A DNA stretch of 64,000 nt from Frondihabitans australicus (GCF_003634555.1 NZ_RBKS01000001.1:1364001-1428000), one strand, 5' to 3'; shown: positions 9,458 to 18,908, counted from the first letter of the stretch. The notes: generated by a model not told the origin, from the letters alone. Numbers and translations are program-made.

Positions 9458-10434
9458 CGGACGGCGGCAGCGGCAGCGGCGTCAGCAGGCGCCGCGGTGA
9501 GGTCGACGTCGGACTGCAGCGTGTGCCCCACGGCCGTCATCGCCGACACGAGCAGCGCCGCGAGCACCAGGTGCGCGCCGACGAGCAGCGACGGAAGCCC
9601 CGTGTTGGCCTGGATCAGGCCCACGGCGATCTGCGCGACCTCGACGGCGAGCAGCATCGTGACGAGGCGCCGGGGGAGCCCCAGCCGATAGGTGGCGATC
9701 ACCAGCAGGATCGTGAGACCGAACACGGCGAACGCCGGCACGGCGTGGACCACCTCGATCACCCGGGGGTCGAGCCCGTTGCGGTGGGTGTGCGCGTCGC
9801 CGGCGTGTGGGCCGGCTCCTGTGGTCAGGATGCCCAGCACCACCGTGATCGCGACGAAGACGGCCGTGACCCGCGCGACGTTCGCGAACCACGCCGGCGT
9901 GGCGGCGGACGTGCCGCGCGGCCCGTGCGTGACGCGGTAGACGAGCGTGGTCGCGATACGGACCAGAATCATCGACACGATGAAGTGCGACCCGACGACG
10001 TAGGGGTTGAGCTTGGCCAGGACGCTGATGCCGCCGAGCACGGCCTGGAACGGGATCGACATGCCCTGGATGAAGGTGAGCCAGAAGAGGTCGCGGCGGA
10101 CCTTCCGGAATCGCAGGATGCTGAGGAACGCCGCGATCACGACGATCACCAGGACGAACGTGAGCATCCTGTTGCCGAACTCGATGACCCCGTGATACCC
10201 CATCGCGGGCGTGGTCACGAAGGAGCCGTCACCGCACTGCGGCCACGTCGGGCAGCCGAGACCCGACCCTGTGAGGCGAACGAGACCCCCCGTGCCCACG
10301 AGGACGATCTGGCAGACGAGGGACGCCCAGGCCACGACGACCACGCGGCGGTCGACGCCCGACGGCAACCACGACCACACGGTCGACCAGAGCCGGCCGA
10401 GGGGTTTCATCGACGTTGCCTGTGCATTGCTCAC
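9454..10434 (-). CDS. ctaA: Heme A synthase (COX15/CtaA family)
   Basis: 326 residues with eight predicted membrane helices. It oxidises the C8 methyl of heme O to give heme A. Seen: GGLVRLTGSGLGCPTWPQCG after helix 1, with the paired Cys found in the extracytoplasmic loop, then GVIEFGNRMLTF carrying the conserved Glu and the Asn-Arg, and later histidines in GPHAGD and EVVHAVPAFAVF. GTG 10434 is chosen for its GAAGGG SD 9 bases upstream; ATG 10410 is the alternative. Divergent from sufB. Confidence 0.9.
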   Translation of the reverse strand: MSNAQATSMKPLGRLWSTVWSWLPSGVDRRVVVVAWASLVCQIVLVGTGGLVRLTGSGLGCPTWPQCGDGSFVTTPAMGYHGVIEFGNRMLTFVLVIVVIAAFLSILRFRKVRRDLFWLTFIQGMSIPFQAVLGGISVLAKLNPYVVGSHFIVSMILVRIATTLVYRVTHGPRGTSAATPAWFANVARVTAVFVAITVVLGILTTGAGPHAGDAHTHRNGLDPRVIEVVHAVPAFAVFGLTILLVIATYRLGLPRRLVTMLLAVEVAQIAVGLIQANTGLPSLLVGAHLVLAALLVSAMTAVGHTLQSDVDLTAAPADAAAAAAVR

Positions 10435-10639
10435 CTGGTGGTGCCCTTCGTTCCCTTTGCTGTGCGGACCTGTAGAATCGACTGGTTCAGGAAACGACAG
10501 ACCCGTTGTCTCAAGTCTACGGACGCCGGTCTGAGCGACCGCCTGAGTCCGCCCCGCCGCCGACGGCGAGGGTGTCGCCCCGCATGAGGGAATGCCGCAA
10601 CGAGCGTGAAGGTTCGAGCCGGCAGAGAAAGAGGTAGCT
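10435..10639. promoter_or_regulatory. Divergent ctaA/sufB promoter region
   Basis: 205 bases between divergent genes. Plus-strand TAGAAT (10473-10478) is a -10 candidate for the suf operon, with a leader of about 155 nt ending in AGAGG before ATG. Minus-strand TAGACT (10519-10514) is a -10 candidate for ctaA. -35 elements are not convincing. No SufR gene or obvious Fe-S regulator site is present. Confidence 0.35.
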
Positions 10640-12058
10640 ATGTCCGACGTGCTGATCGACCGCCCCGAGCTCGAAGGGCTCGGCCAATACGAGTTCGGCT
10701 GGGCCGACTCCGACGAGGCGGGCGCCTCCGCCCGTCGCGGCATCAACGACGAGGTCGTCACCGACATCTCGAACCTCAAGAGCGAGCCCGAGTGGATGCT
10801 CAAGAACCGCATCAAGGGCCTCCGGCTCTTCGAGAAGAAGCCCATGCCGACGTGGGGCGCCGACCTCTCGGGCATCGACTTCGACAACATCAAGTACTTC
10901 GTCCGCTCGACCGAGAAGCAGGCCGCGTCGTGGGAGGAGCTCCCCGACGACATCAAGGCGACCTACGAGAAGCTCGGCATCCCGGAGGCCGAGCGCAACC
11001 GTCTCGTCGCCGGCGTCGCCGCCCAGTACGAGTCCGAGGTGGTCTACCACCAGATCCGCGAAGACCTCGAGGCCCAGGGCGTGATCTTCATGGACACCGA
11101 CACCGCGCTCCGCGAGCACCCCGAGTTCTTCGAGGAGTACTTCGGCACGGTCATCCCGGCCGGCGACAACAAGTTCGCGGCGCTGAACACGGCGGTGTGG
11201 TCGGGCGGCTCGTTCGTGTACGTGCCGAAGGGCGTCCACGTCGAGATCCCGCTCCAGGCCTACTTCCGCATCAACACCGAGAACATGGGCCAGTTCGAGC
11301 GCACGCTGATCATCGCCGACGAAGACAGCTACGTGCACTACATCGAGGGCTGCACGGCCCCGATCTACAAGTCCGACTCGCTGCACTCGGCCGTCGTCGA
11401 GATCATCGTGAAGAAGAACGCCCGCGTGCGCTACACGACGATCCAGAACTGGTCGAACAACGTCTACAACCTCGTCACGAAGCGCGCCATCGCGCACGAG
11501 GGCGCCACCATGGAGTGGATCGACGGCAACATCGGCTCCAAGGTGACGATGAAGTACCCGTCCATCTACCTCGTCGGCGAGCACGCCAAGGGCGAGACGC
11601 TCTCCGTCGCGTTCGCGGGCCCGGGCCAGCACCAGGACGCCGGCGCGAAGATGATCCACATGGCGCCGTACACGACGTCGTCGATCGTCTCGAAGTCGAT
11701 CGCGCGCGGCGGCGGCCGCGCCGGCTACCGCGGCGAGGTCCGCGTCGACGAGGGCGCTCACCACGCCGCCAACACGGTGCGCTGCGACGCGCTCCTGGTC
11801 GACACCGTCTCGCGCTCCGACACGTACCCGGCCATCGACATCCGCGTCGACGACGTCCAGCTCGGCCACGAGGCCACGGTCTCGCGCGTCTCGGAAGAGC
11901 AGCTCTTCTACCTCATGTCGCGCGGCATGGCGGAGGACGAGGCGATGGCGATGATCGTCCGCGGCTTCATCGAGCCGATCGCCCGCGAGCTCCCGATGGA
12001 GTACGCACTTGAATTGAACAAGCTCATCGAGATGAGCATGGAAGGATCCGTCGGCTAG
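10640..12058 (+). CDS. sufB: Fe-S cluster assembly protein SufB
   Basis: 472 residues, standard length. Scaffold subunit of the SufBCD complex that builds Fe-S clusters in the cytosol. Seen: [17 protein letters not shown] near the N-terminus, [17 protein letters not shown] in the beta-helix core, and C-terminal [19 protein letters not shown] shared by SufB and SufD. AGAGG lies 8 bases before ATG. sufD starts at the next base after the TAG stop. First gene of a five-gene operon. Confidence 0.96.
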   Translation: MSDVLIDRPELEGLGQYEFGWADSDEAGASARRGINDEVVTDISNLKSEPEWMLKNRIKGLRLFEKKPMPTWGADLSGIDFDNIKYFVRSTEKQAASWEELPDDIKATYEKLGIPEAERNRLVAGVAAQYESEVVYHQIREDLEAQGVIFMDTDTALREHPEFFEEYFGTVIPAGDNKFAALNTAVWSGGSFVYVPKGVHVEIPLQAYFRINTENMGQFERTLIIADEDSYVHYIEGCTAPIYKSDSLHSAVVEIIVKKNARVRYTTIQNWSNNVYNLVTKRAIAHEGATMEWIDGNIGSKVTMKYPSIYLVGEHAKGETLSVAFAGPGQHQDAGAKMIHMAPYTTSSIVSKSIARGGGRAGYRGEVRVDEGAHHAANTVRCDALLVDTVSRSDTYPAIDIRVDDVQLGHEATVSRVSEEQLFYLMSRGMAEDEAMAMIVRGFIEPIARELPMEYALELNKLIEMSMEGSVG

Positions 12059-13318
12059 ATGTCCGCCACTCCCGCACCAACCACAGCCACGACGGACTCC
12101 CGCGACGATCTCGTCCAGCACGGGGCGAAGGCCCACAGCGACGGCGGCTGGGACGCCTCCGACCGCAAGGTGCCGGTGCAGACGCGCTCCGAGAGGTTCG
12201 CGTCCACCGATCCTGCCGCCTTCCCCGACGTCACCGGCCGCGAGGTCGACTGGAAGCTCAGCCCGGTCGCGAACCTCCGTCACCTGATCGACGGCCCGCT
12301 CGACGGCAGCCCGTACGCCTACCTCGCCCGCGAGACGCCTGGCGCGAGCGTCGACTGGGTGTCGCCGTCGCACGAGCTGGTCGGCCGCGCCGGCACTCCC
12401 GAAGACAAGGCGTCCGCCAACGCCTGGTCGAGCGTCGAGAACGTCCTGCTGATCACCGTGAAGGGCGACGAGCCGACCACGATCACCGTGGGCCGCTCCG
12501 GACTCGACGACCAGCCCCGCGCCGGTCACACCGTGATCCACGCCGAGGCGAACTCGTCCGGTCTCGTGATCCTGCTGAACTCGGGCGCCGCGAACCTCGT
12601 CGAGAACGTCGAGATCGTGGTCGACGAGGGCGCGCACCTCACGATCGTGAGCGTGCAGGAGTGGGACGACGAGGCGATCCACCTCGGCAGCCACTTCTCG
12701 CGTGTCGGCCGCGACGCGCAGCTGAAGCACTTCGTCGTCAGCCTCGGCGGCAAGGTCGTCCGGATCAACCCGTCGGCGCACCTCGCCGAGCAGGGCGCCG
12801 ACGCCGACCTGAACGGCGTGTACTTCGCCGACGCCGGTCAGCACCTCGAGCAGCAGGTCTACGTCAACCACGACGCCCCCAACACCAAGAGCCGCGTCAA
12901 CTACAAGGGCGCGCTGCAGGGCGAGGGCGCGCGCACGGTCTGGATCGGCGACGTCCTCATCGGCCGCACCGCCCCCGGCACCGACAGCTACGAGCAGAAC
13001 CGCAACCTCGTGCTGTCTGAGGGCACCCGCGCCGACTCGATCCCGAACCTCGAGATCGAGACCGGCGACATCCTCGGCGCCGGCCACGCGTCCGCCACGG
13101 GCCGCTTCGACGACGAGCACCTGTTCTACCTCGAGTCGCGCGGCATCCCCGAAGACGAGGCCCGCCGCATCGTGGTGCTCGGCTTCCTCTCCGAGATCGT
13201 CCAGCGCATCGGCGAGCAGGGGCTGCAGGATCGCCTGATCGCCGCCCTCGAAGCCGAGCTGGCGGGCGGCGCCGCCGCACGTGCCGAGGCCGACGCGAAC
13301 GCGGCGACGACGGCATGA
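12059..13318 (+). CDS. sufD: Fe-S cluster assembly protein SufD
   Basis: 419 residues, paralogous to SufB through the beta-helix and C-terminal region (HASATGRFDDEHLFYLESRG, where the His and the helical motif are conserved). It pairs with SufB at the scaffold interface. Starts with ATG immediately after the sufB stop and its own stop overlaps the start of the Rieske gene (ATGA), so the genes are tightly coupled. A variable low-complexity tail (GGAAARAEADANAATTA) ends the protein. Confidence 0.94.
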   Translation: MSATPAPTTATTDSRDDLVQHGAKAHSDGGWDASDRKVPVQTRSERFASTDPAAFPDVTGREVDWKLSPVANLRHLIDGPLDGSPYAYLARETPGASVDWVSPSHELVGRAGTPEDKASANAWSSVENVLLITVKGDEPTTITVGRSGLDDQPRAGHTVIHAEANSSGLVILLNSGAANLVENVEIVVDEGAHLTIVSVQEWDDEAIHLGSHFSRVGRDAQLKHFVVSLGGKVVRINPSAHLAEQGADADLNGVYFADAGQHLEQQVYVNHDAPNTKSRVNYKGALQGEGARTVWIGDVLIGRTAPGTDSYEQNRNLVLSEGTRADSIPNLEIETGDILGAGHASATGRFDDEHLFYLESRGIPEDEARRIVVLGFLSEIVQRIGEQGLQDRLIAALEAELAGGAAARAEADANAATTA

Positions 13319-13644
13319 CCGCGCAGAAGGTCTGCTCCGACGCCGACGTGAGCGTCTCGGAGGCGCTCCGCGTGGTCGTCGACGGCATCCCCGTGGCGGT
13401 CGTCCGCGACTCGGCCGGCACCCTGCACGCCCTGGGCGACACCTGCACGCACGGCGACATCTCGCTGGCCGAGGGCTTCGTCGAGGACGACACGATCGAG
13501 TGCTGGGCGCACGGGTCGAAGTTCGAGCTCACGAGCGGCAAGCCGCTCACCCTGCCGGCGTACGAGCCGGTCCCCGTCTTCGAGGTCACCGTCCAGGACG
13601 GCGACGTCTACGTCGACACCGCGACGCGAGTCGCTGCATCCTGA
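13315..13644 (+). CDS. Rieske-type [2Fe-2S] ferredoxin subunit
   Basis: 109 residues. Cluster ligands are visible as C44-x-H46 (CTH) and C63-x2-H66 (CWAH), spaced as in Rieske ferredoxins of non-heme oxygenases. Start ATG overlaps the sufD stop by four bases. In actinobacterial suf operons a protein of this type is commonly inserted between sufD and sufC; it is probably an electron donor or cluster carrier in assembly rather than part of an oxygenase, since no oxygenase gene is near. The role is inferred from context. Confidence 0.9.
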   Translation: MTAQKVCSDADVSVSEALRVVVDGIPVAVVRDSAGTLHALGDTCTHGDISLAEGFVEDDTIECWAHGSKFELTSGKPLTLPAYEPVPVFEVTVQDGDVYVDTATRVAAS

Positions 13645-13672
13645 GTCTTCTTCTTTTCAGTTAGGAACATCA

Positions 13673-14482
13673 ATGTCTACCCTCGAAATCCGCGACCTGC
13701 AGGTCTCGATCGACACCGAGCAGGGCTCGAAGCCGATCCTCAAGGGCGTCGACCTCACCATCAAGCAGGGCGAGATCCACGCCGTCATGGGCCCCAACGG
13801 CTCCGGTAAGTCGACCCTCGCGTACACGATCGCCGGGCACCCGCGCTACAAGGTCGACGGCGGCTCGATCCGTCTCGACGGCGCCGAGGTGCTCGACATG
13901 ACGGTCGACGAGCGCGCCAAGGCGGGCCTGTTCCTCGCGATGCAGTACCCGGTCGAGATCCCGGGCGTGACGGTCGCGAACTTCCTGCGCACCGCGAAGA
14001 CCGCCCTCGACGGCCAGGCTCCGGCTCTCCGCACCTGGGTCAAGGACCTCCGCACCCACATGGCCGACCTCAAGATGGACGCCTCGTTCGCCGAGCGCAA
14101 CGTCAACGAGGGCTTCTCGGGCGGCGAGAAGAAGCGCCACGAGATCATGCAGCTCGAGCTGCTCAAGCCGAAGTTCGCGATCCTCGACGAGACCGACTCC
14201 GGCCTCGACGTCGACGCGCTCAAGATCGTCTCCGAGGGCGTCAACCGCGCCCACGCGGCCACCGGCCTCGGCATCCTGATGATCACGCACTACACGCGGA
14301 TCCTCCGCTACATCAAGCCCGACTTCGTGCACGTGTTCGTCGACGGCCACGTCGCCGAGCAGGGCGGCCCCGAGCTCGCCGACCGCCTGGAGGAGGAGGG
14401 CTACGACAAGTACGTCACGGCCGCCGCTCTCGCCGCAGGTGAGGGTTCGGCGACCGCGCCGACCGACGCGGTCTCGGCGTAG
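13673..14482 (+). CDS. sufC: Fe-S cluster assembly ATPase SufC
   Basis: 269 residues, ABC-type ATPase: Walker A GPNGSGKS at 40-47, signature FSGGEKKRHEI, Walker B AILDETDSGLD, all in SufC form (ETDSGLD is specific to SufC). It drives conformational change in SufBCD. An AGGAA site precedes ATG. The last 15 residues are a variable acidic and Ala-rich tail. 28 bases separate it from the Rieske gene. Confidence 0.96.
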   Translation: MSTLEIRDLQVSIDTEQGSKPILKGVDLTIKQGEIHAVMGPNGSGKSTLAYTIAGHPRYKVDGGSIRLDGAEVLDMTVDERAKAGLFLAMQYPVEIPGVTVANFLRTAKTALDGQAPALRTWVKDLRTHMADLKMDASFAERNVNEGFSGGEKKRHEIMQLELLKPKFAILDETDSGLDVDALKIVSEGVNRAHAATGLGILMITHYTRILRYIKPDFVHVFVDGHVAEQGGPELADRLEEEGYDKYVTAAALAAGEGSATAPTDAVSA

Positions 14483-14492
14483 GGTCGCGATC

Positions 14493-14825
14493 ATGCCGAA
14501 GGCACTCGCACCCGAGAAGTTCGACTCCGTCGAAGAGGCGCTCAAAGAGGTCATGGACCCCGAGCTGGGCGTCAACGTCGTCGACCTCGGGCTGATCTAC
14601 GACCTCGCGATGGACGACGAGGTCGAAGACGCGCTCATCATCAGCATGACGCTCACGAGCGCCGGCTGCCCTCTGACCGACGTCATCGAGTCCGAGACGG
14701 CCAACGCGCTCGACGGCATCGTCGACGCGTTCCGCATCAACTGGGTGTGGATGCCGCCGTGGGGCCCCGAGCGGATCACCGACGACGGTCGCGACATGAT
14801 GCGCGCCATCGGCTTCTCGATCTGA
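14493..14825 (+). CDS. MIP18/SufT-like metal-sulfur cluster assembly factor (DUF59)
   Basis: 110 residues of the DUF59/PaaD family: EVMDPELGVNVVDLGLIYDL, TLTSAGCPLTD with the functional Cys, and a C-terminal W-M-PPWGPERIT. Proteins of this family help maturation of Fe-S proteins. ATG 14493 begins MPKALAPEKFDSVEEAL; an upstream in-frame start would lie in sufC. Last gene of the suf operon, 10 bases after sufC. The cysteine desulfurase SufS and the SufU scaffold usually found with these genes are not in this operon. Confidence 0.9.
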   Translation: MPKALAPEKFDSVEEALKEVMDPELGVNVVDLGLIYDLAMDDEVEDALIISMTLTSAGCPLTDVIESETANALDGIVDAFRINWVWMPPWGPERITDDGRDMMRAIGFSI

Positions 14826-14844
14826 GTCGTCTCCGCTGCTCCTG

Positions 14845-14875
14845 CGCCCCCGCCCGCCTCGTGCCGGCGGGGGCG
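14845..14875 (+). terminator. Terminator of the suf operon
   Basis: A 10-bp GC stem (CGCCCCCGCC 14845-14854 with GGCGGGGGCG 14866-14875) and 11-nt loop, 20 bases after the last suf gene. It overlaps a copy of the dispersed 12-mer (14838-14849). Confidence 0.7.
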
Positions 14876-14892
14876 TCGTCGTCCGCGCACGA

Positions 14893-14939
14893 GAGAGCCC
14901 CCGGTGCTCCTACAGGGCGCAGGAGCAGCGGGGGCTCTC
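14893..14939 (-). terminator. Terminator hairpin of bioY
   Basis: A long stem, arms 14893-14911 and 14921-14939, paired except for one G-G mismatch, with a 9-nt loop. A second copy of the dispersed 12-mer (14915-14926) forms the loop and the upper right arm. It lies between the convergent suf operon and bioY. Confidence 0.75.
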
Positions 14940-14954
14940 GGGGCTTCGCCGGTA

Positions 14955-15581
14955 CTAGCGGCCGCGACGCGAGTCGAGCGCGCGCGACGCCCGCCACGCG
15001 AGCGGCAGAGCGCCCGCGGCGATGGCCCACTTGACGATGCCGCCGACGATGAACGGCGTGAAGCCGGCGGCCAGGACGTCGGCGAACGTGTGGGGGAGAT
15101 GCAGCTGAGCCAGCGACATCGCGAGGTAGGGCAGGCCCACAGCGAACGGGATCAGCGAGGCGCCGAGGAAGCCGAGCGCCGAGAGCACGACGTGGCGGTC
15201 CCAGGATCGCTCGGACAGCCACCCGATGAGGGCCGCGGCCGGGATGAACCCGATCACGAAGCCGAAGCTGGGGATCGCGAGGCTGCCGACCGAGTGGCCG
15301 GCGTAGATCGGGGCGCCTAGGAGGCCGATGACCATGTACGCCGTGAGCGACAGCGCGCCGCGGCGGGCGCCGAGCGTGGCGCCGACGAGCATGACCGCGA
15401 GGGTCTGCCCGGTGATCGGCACCGGCCACAGCGGGATCTCGACCTGGGCGAGGAGAGCGACGAACGCGACGCCCGCGAGAACGAGGGCAGCGTCGGTGAC
15501 GACCTTCGGAATCGAGGTGCTTCCGGGCACCAGACGGTCGGCCAGGACGGGTCGCAGAGTCGCGCGGGCGGTGTTCGTCAT
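14955..15581 (-). CDS. bioY: Biotin transporter BioY
   Basis: 208 residues with about six membrane segments. BioY is the substrate-binding membrane subunit of ECF-type biotin uptake. Seen: LAQVEIPLWPVPITGQTLAVM, the biotin-site motif (PVPITGQTLAV), GARRGALSLTAYMVIGLLG and GGSL-like AGHSVGSLAIPSFGFV. ATG 15581 has AGGAG 4 bases away; a -10-like TATTCT sits at 15597-15592, so the SD may lie partly upstream of the transcript start. No bioMN ATPase genes are next to it, so it may use a shared ECF module or work alone. Confidence 0.93.
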   Translation of the reverse strand: MTNTARATLRPVLADRLVPGSTSIPKVVTDAALVLAGVAFVALLAQVEIPLWPVPITGQTLAVMLVGATLGARRGALSLTAYMVIGLLGAPIYAGHSVGSLAIPSFGFVIGFIPAAALIGWLSERSWDRHVVLSALGFLGASLIPFAVGLPYLAMSLAQLHLPHTFADVLAAGFTPFIVGGIVKWAIAAGALPLAWRASRALDSRRGR

Positions 15582-15717
15582 CGAGTCTCCTAGAATAATC
15601 AGGTCGATCGGCGCGTTCTGTGTCGTAGACGGTCCACGCATCGATCCCTTTCATCCTAGGGGCGGCCCACCGGCGGGCGGCGTTGTGGACATCTCCTCAG
15701 ATGATTGGAACTTTGCT

Positions 15718-17316
15718 GTGCTTTCCGTGCACGACCTCGAGATCCGCGTGGGCGCTCGCCTCCTGATGAGCGACGTCACCTTCCGGGTCGACAAGGGCGA
15801 CAAGATCGGCCTGGTGGGCCGGAACGGCGCGGGCAAGACCACGATGACCAAGACGCTGGCCGGCGAGACGCTGCCCACGGGCGGCAAGATCGAGCGGACC
15901 GGGGAGATCGGCTACCTGCCGCAGGACCCGCGGAGCGGGAACCCCGAGGATCTCGCGCGGACCCGAATCCTCGACGCCCGCGGGCTCGGTCAGATCCTGC
16001 TCGGGATCCAGCAGGCCACGCTCGACATGGGATCGGACGACCCGGCCGTGGCCGAGAAGGCGATGAAGCGCTACGGCGACCTCGACGACCGCTTCAACGC
16101 GCTGGGCGGCTACGCGGCCGAGGCGGAGGCGGCGTCGATCGCGTCGAACCTCAGCCTGCCCGACCGCATCCTCGACCAGCCGCTCTCGACCCTCTCGGGT
16201 GGTCAGCGGCGTCGCATCGAGCTGGCGCGCATCCTGTTCTCGGCGGCCGAGACGATGATCCTCGACGAGCCGACCAACCACCTCGACGCCGACTCGATCG
16301 TGTGGCTGCGCGAGTACCTCAAGACGTACTCGGGCGGCGTGATCGTGATCAGCCACGACATCGAGCTTGTCGACGAGGTCGTCAACCGCGTCTTCTACCT
16401 CGACGCGAACCGCCAGCAGATCGACATCTACAACATGGGCTGGAAGCACTACCAGCGCCAGCGCGCCGCCGACGAGGAGCGCCGCAAGAAGGAGCGCGCC
16501 AACGCCGAGAAGCAGGCGTCCGCTCTGCAGAAGCAGGCCGCCCGCTTCGGGGCGAAGGCGACGAAGGCCGCCGCGGCGCACCAGATGGTGGCGCGCGCCG
16601 AGAAGCTGCTGGCGGGCCTCGAGGAGGTCCGCGCCGTCGACCGCGTGGCCAAGCTGCGGTTCCCGACGCCGGCCGCCTGCGGGCGCACGCCGCTCATGGC
16701 GTCGAACCTGTCGAAGAGCTACGGCTCGCTCGAGATCTTCACCGCCGTCGACCTCGCGATCGACCGCGGCTCGAAGGTCGTGATCCTGGGCCTCAACGGT
16801 GCCGGCAAGACTACGCTGCTGCGCATCCTCGCGGGTGTCGACGAGCCCGACACCGGGCAGCTCGAACCGGGGCACGGCCTGCGCGTCGGCTACTACGCGC
16901 AGGAGCACGAGACCATCGACGTCAAGCGCAGCGTGCTCGAGAACATGGTGTCGTCGTCGCCGAACATCACCGAGACCGAGGCGCGGCGCGTGCTGGGATC
17001 GTTCCTCTTCACGGGCGACGACTCCGCGAAGCCCGCCGGGGTGCTGTCGGGCGGCGAGAAGACCCGTCTCGCGCTGGCGATGATCGTGGTGTCAGGAGCA
17101 AACGTGCTGCTGCTCGACGAGCCGACCAACAACCTCGACCCGGCTTCGCGACTCGAGATCCTCGACGCTCTCAACAACTACGAGGGCGCCGTGGTGCTCG
17201 TGAGTCACGACGAGGGTGCGGTCGAGGCGCTGAACCCCGAGCGTGTGCTCATCATGCCCGAGGGCACCGAAGACCACTGGACCAAGGACTACGCGGATCT
17301 GATCACTCTGGCGTAG
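15718..17316 (+). CDS. ABC-F family ATP-binding protein
   Basis: 532 residues with two ABC domains and no membrane segment. Domain 1: Walker A GRNGAGKTT near 33, signature LSGGQRRRIELAR near 158, Walker B MILDEPTNHLD. A charged coiled-coil linker (about 240-300) follows. Domain 2: Walker A GLNGAGKTT near 357, LSGGEKTRLALAM near 442, LLLDEPTNNLD near 464. ABC-F proteins act on the ribosome in translation or antibiotic protection. GTG 15718 begins MLSVHDLEIRVGARLL, the family start; the SD is weak. Which ABC-F subgroup it belongs to is not resolved. Confidence 0.9.
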   Translation: MLSVHDLEIRVGARLLMSDVTFRVDKGDKIGLVGRNGAGKTTMTKTLAGETLPTGGKIERTGEIGYLPQDPRSGNPEDLARTRILDARGLGQILLGIQQATLDMGSDDPAVAEKAMKRYGDLDDRFNALGGYAAEAEAASIASNLSLPDRILDQPLSTLSGGQRRRIELARILFSAAETMILDEPTNHLDADSIVWLREYLKTYSGGVIVISHDIELVDEVVNRVFYLDANRQQIDIYNMGWKHYQRQRAADEERRKKERANAEKQASALQKQAARFGAKATKAAAAHQMVARAEKLLAGLEEVRAVDRVAKLRFPTPAACGRTPLMASNLSKSYGSLEIFTAVDLAIDRGSKVVILGLNGAGKTTLLRILAGVDEPDTGQLEPGHGLRVGYYAQEHETIDVKRSVLENMVSSSPNITETEARRVLGSFLFTGDDSAKPAGVLSGGEKTRLALAMIVVSGANVLLLDEPTNNLDPASRLEILDALNNYEGAVVLVSHDEGAVEALNPERVLIMPEGTEDHWTKDYADLITLA

Positions 17317-17411
17317 CGCCGTCGTCCGGCTGCCCTCGCCTTTCCGGCCTACGCGCCGTGCCTAAGACACGCGCCTAGTCCGAAACTACGCGGATAGTCC
17401 GGCGGCCCGCA

Positions 17412-18236
17412 TCAGCAGAACTCGCCGGGCTTGCCCTTCGTGTAGGTGACGTCGATCTCGCCGACGACGCCGTGCTCGTCGAGCACGAAGGTGAGCCAGC
17501 GGCCGGACGAGTCCTCGATGCCGTACGTCTCGCCGAACGTGCTGGTCGTGCCGACGGTCGTGCTGAGCGACTCGATGTCCGGGTAGGTCGCCAGGAGGGC
17601 GGCCTGCGTCGATCCCAGTCCAATGCCCGACGGCGTCTTGGGCGAGTCCGCTGCAGGCGACGTGCCGAGCGCGCCGATCATGATGAGGTCGATCCGGTCG
17701 CCCGAGAAGGCCTGCGTCGTGAGCTTCGGGTCGCCGCCGCCGTGCGGCGTGTAGAAGTCGACGGGGCACGCGTAGGCCTGGCGCGCGACGCTGTAGGCCG
17801 AGGCGGCAGCCGCAGCCGCAGCCGTCTGGCTCCCACCGAGGGCGATCGGACCGATGCCGGCGGTCGTGATGGTCCAGCTCGACGGGTCGACCGGCAGCGG
17901 CGTCGCCGTGCCCGCCGGCTCGGAGGTCGGGCCGGGGGCCGAGGTCTTCGACGGGCCCGCCGACGGGACGGTCGAGGGCGCAGGAGCCGAGGTGACGGGC
18001 ACGGGCACCGCCACAGGGCCCTGCGTCGACGCTCCGCCGCCCAGGGCGGCGTAGGCGAGGCCCCCGCCGCCCAGCACCACGACTGCACTCGCGGCGATCG
18101 CCGTGAAGCGGAGCACGCGCCGACGGCGGATCGCCGGAGCGGCGGCGGCGTGCTCCTGCGCCTGATCGTGGACGAGGCGCCGGACCGCGGCGCGGCGGAC
18201 GGGGTCGATGTAGTCGGGTGCGGGTGTGGCGTTCAT
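17412..18236 (-). CDS. Membrane-anchored partner of ECF sigma factor, copy 1
   Basis: 274 residues: cytosolic N-terminus (about 45), one membrane helix (about 46-66), a Pro/Ser/Thr-rich spacer (about 70-120), then an exported domain starting WTITTAGIGPIALGG and ending in a Cys (KPGEFC). It is paralogous to the product of 18909-19748. ATG overlaps the sigma stop (ATGA) and has GGGAG 8 bases upstream. Topology and coupling suggest an anti-sigma or sensor role, but the zinc anti-sigma motif HxxxCxxC is absent, so this is an inference. The spacer contains a copy of the dispersed 12-mer. Confidence 0.7.
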   Translation of the reverse strand: MNATPAPDYIDPVRRAAVRRLVHDQAQEHAAAAPAIRRRRVLRFTAIAASAVVVLGGGGLAYAALGGGASTQGPVAVPVPVTSAPAPSTVPSAGPSKTSAPGPTSEPAGTATPLPVDPSSWTITTAGIGPIALGGSQTAAAAAAASAYSVARQAYACPVDFYTPHGGGDPKLTTQAFSGDRIDLIMIGALGTSPAADSPKTPSGIGLGSTQAALLATYPDIESLSTTVGTTSTFGETYGIEDSSGRWLTFVLDEHGVVGEIDVTYTKGKPGEFC

Positions 18237-18838
18237 TGGTGTTCTCCCATCGTGGCGATGGCGGACAAGGAGGGGGCCAGGTCGGGCCCGGTGAGCGTGG
18301 CGAGGCGACGCTTGGCGCGGGAGAGACGCGACTTGACGGTGCCGACGGGCACGCGCAGCACGTCGGCGGCCTGCTGCAGGGGGAGCTCGTGGACGACGCA
18401 GAGGGTGAGGACGTCGCGGTCGTTCGGCGCGAGCTGCGCGAACGCGGCCCGGAGGCGCGACTCCCGCCCACTCGAGTCGATGCGGTCGAGCACGTCGTCG
18501 GTGGAGTCGTCGACGCTCTCCTGGAGGGGGAGCTTCGCCATCGCGACCCGGTGTCTGCGGGCGGAACGGCTGGCGTTCGCCGAGACGTAGTTCGCGGTGA
18601 CGAGCAGCCACGGCAGCACCGAGCCGTCGACGACGCGGACGTGCGCCCGTCGCCGCCACGCCTCGAGGAAGACCAGCGCCGCGACGTCCTCGGTGTCGTG
18701 GACGGTCGGCGCCAGCCTCAGCGAGTGACGGTAGACGCGGTCGTAGTGGCGGTCGTAGATCTCCGTGAACGCGTCGGCGTCGCCGTCGCGTGCGCGGTTC
18801 CAGACGACCTCGTCGTCGGGTGGTGTGGTGCCCGGCAT
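18233..18838 (-). CDS. ECF-type RNA polymerase sigma factor, copy 1
   Basis: 201 residues. Region 2 spans about residues 15-85 (FTEIYDRHYDRVYRHSLRL, DVAALVFLEAWRR) and region 4 about 125-185 (LAPNDRDVLTLCVVHELP, VPVGTVKSRLSRAKRRL), the standard two-domain ECF layout. ATG with a GGGGGAAGC site just upstream. It is closely related to the product of 19745-20374, and both genes are followed by a coupled membrane protein and preceded by the same 28-bp element, which suggests self-regulation. Confidence 0.92.
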   Translation of the reverse strand: MPGTTPPDDEVVWNRARDGDADAFTEIYDRHYDRVYRHSLRLAPTVHDTEDVAALVFLEAWRRRAHVRVVDGSVLPWLLVTANYVSANASRSARRHRVAMAKLPLQESVDDSTDDVLDRIDSSGRESRLRAAFAQLAPNDRDVLTLCVVHELPLQQAADVLRVPVGTVKSRLSRAKRRLATLTGPDLAPSLSAIATMGEHQ

Positions 18839-18870
18839 GCTTCCCCCTGTGGTGGTTCCTTTCTCTGGTG

Positions 18871-18898
18871 TGTCCGCTGCCCGAGAAAGGTTCCACCC
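18871..18898 (-). promoter_or_regulatory. ECF-type promoter element, copy 1
   Basis: Minus strand reads GGGTGGAACC, 10 variable bases, AGCGGACA. The same two blocks with the same spacing occur upstream of the second sigma gene (20435-20462). GGAACC resembles an ECF -35 element. It begins 32 bases upstream of the sigma start. Confidence 0.6.
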
Positions 18899-18908
18899 GT
18901 CGGGAAGG

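Noticed and set aside
10517-13120. A very long open frame on the minus strand across sufB and sufD
   Set aside because: It is a shadow of GC-rich third codon positions; the product is Val/Asp/Arg/Leu-rich with no motif, and sufB-sufD-C on plus is certain.
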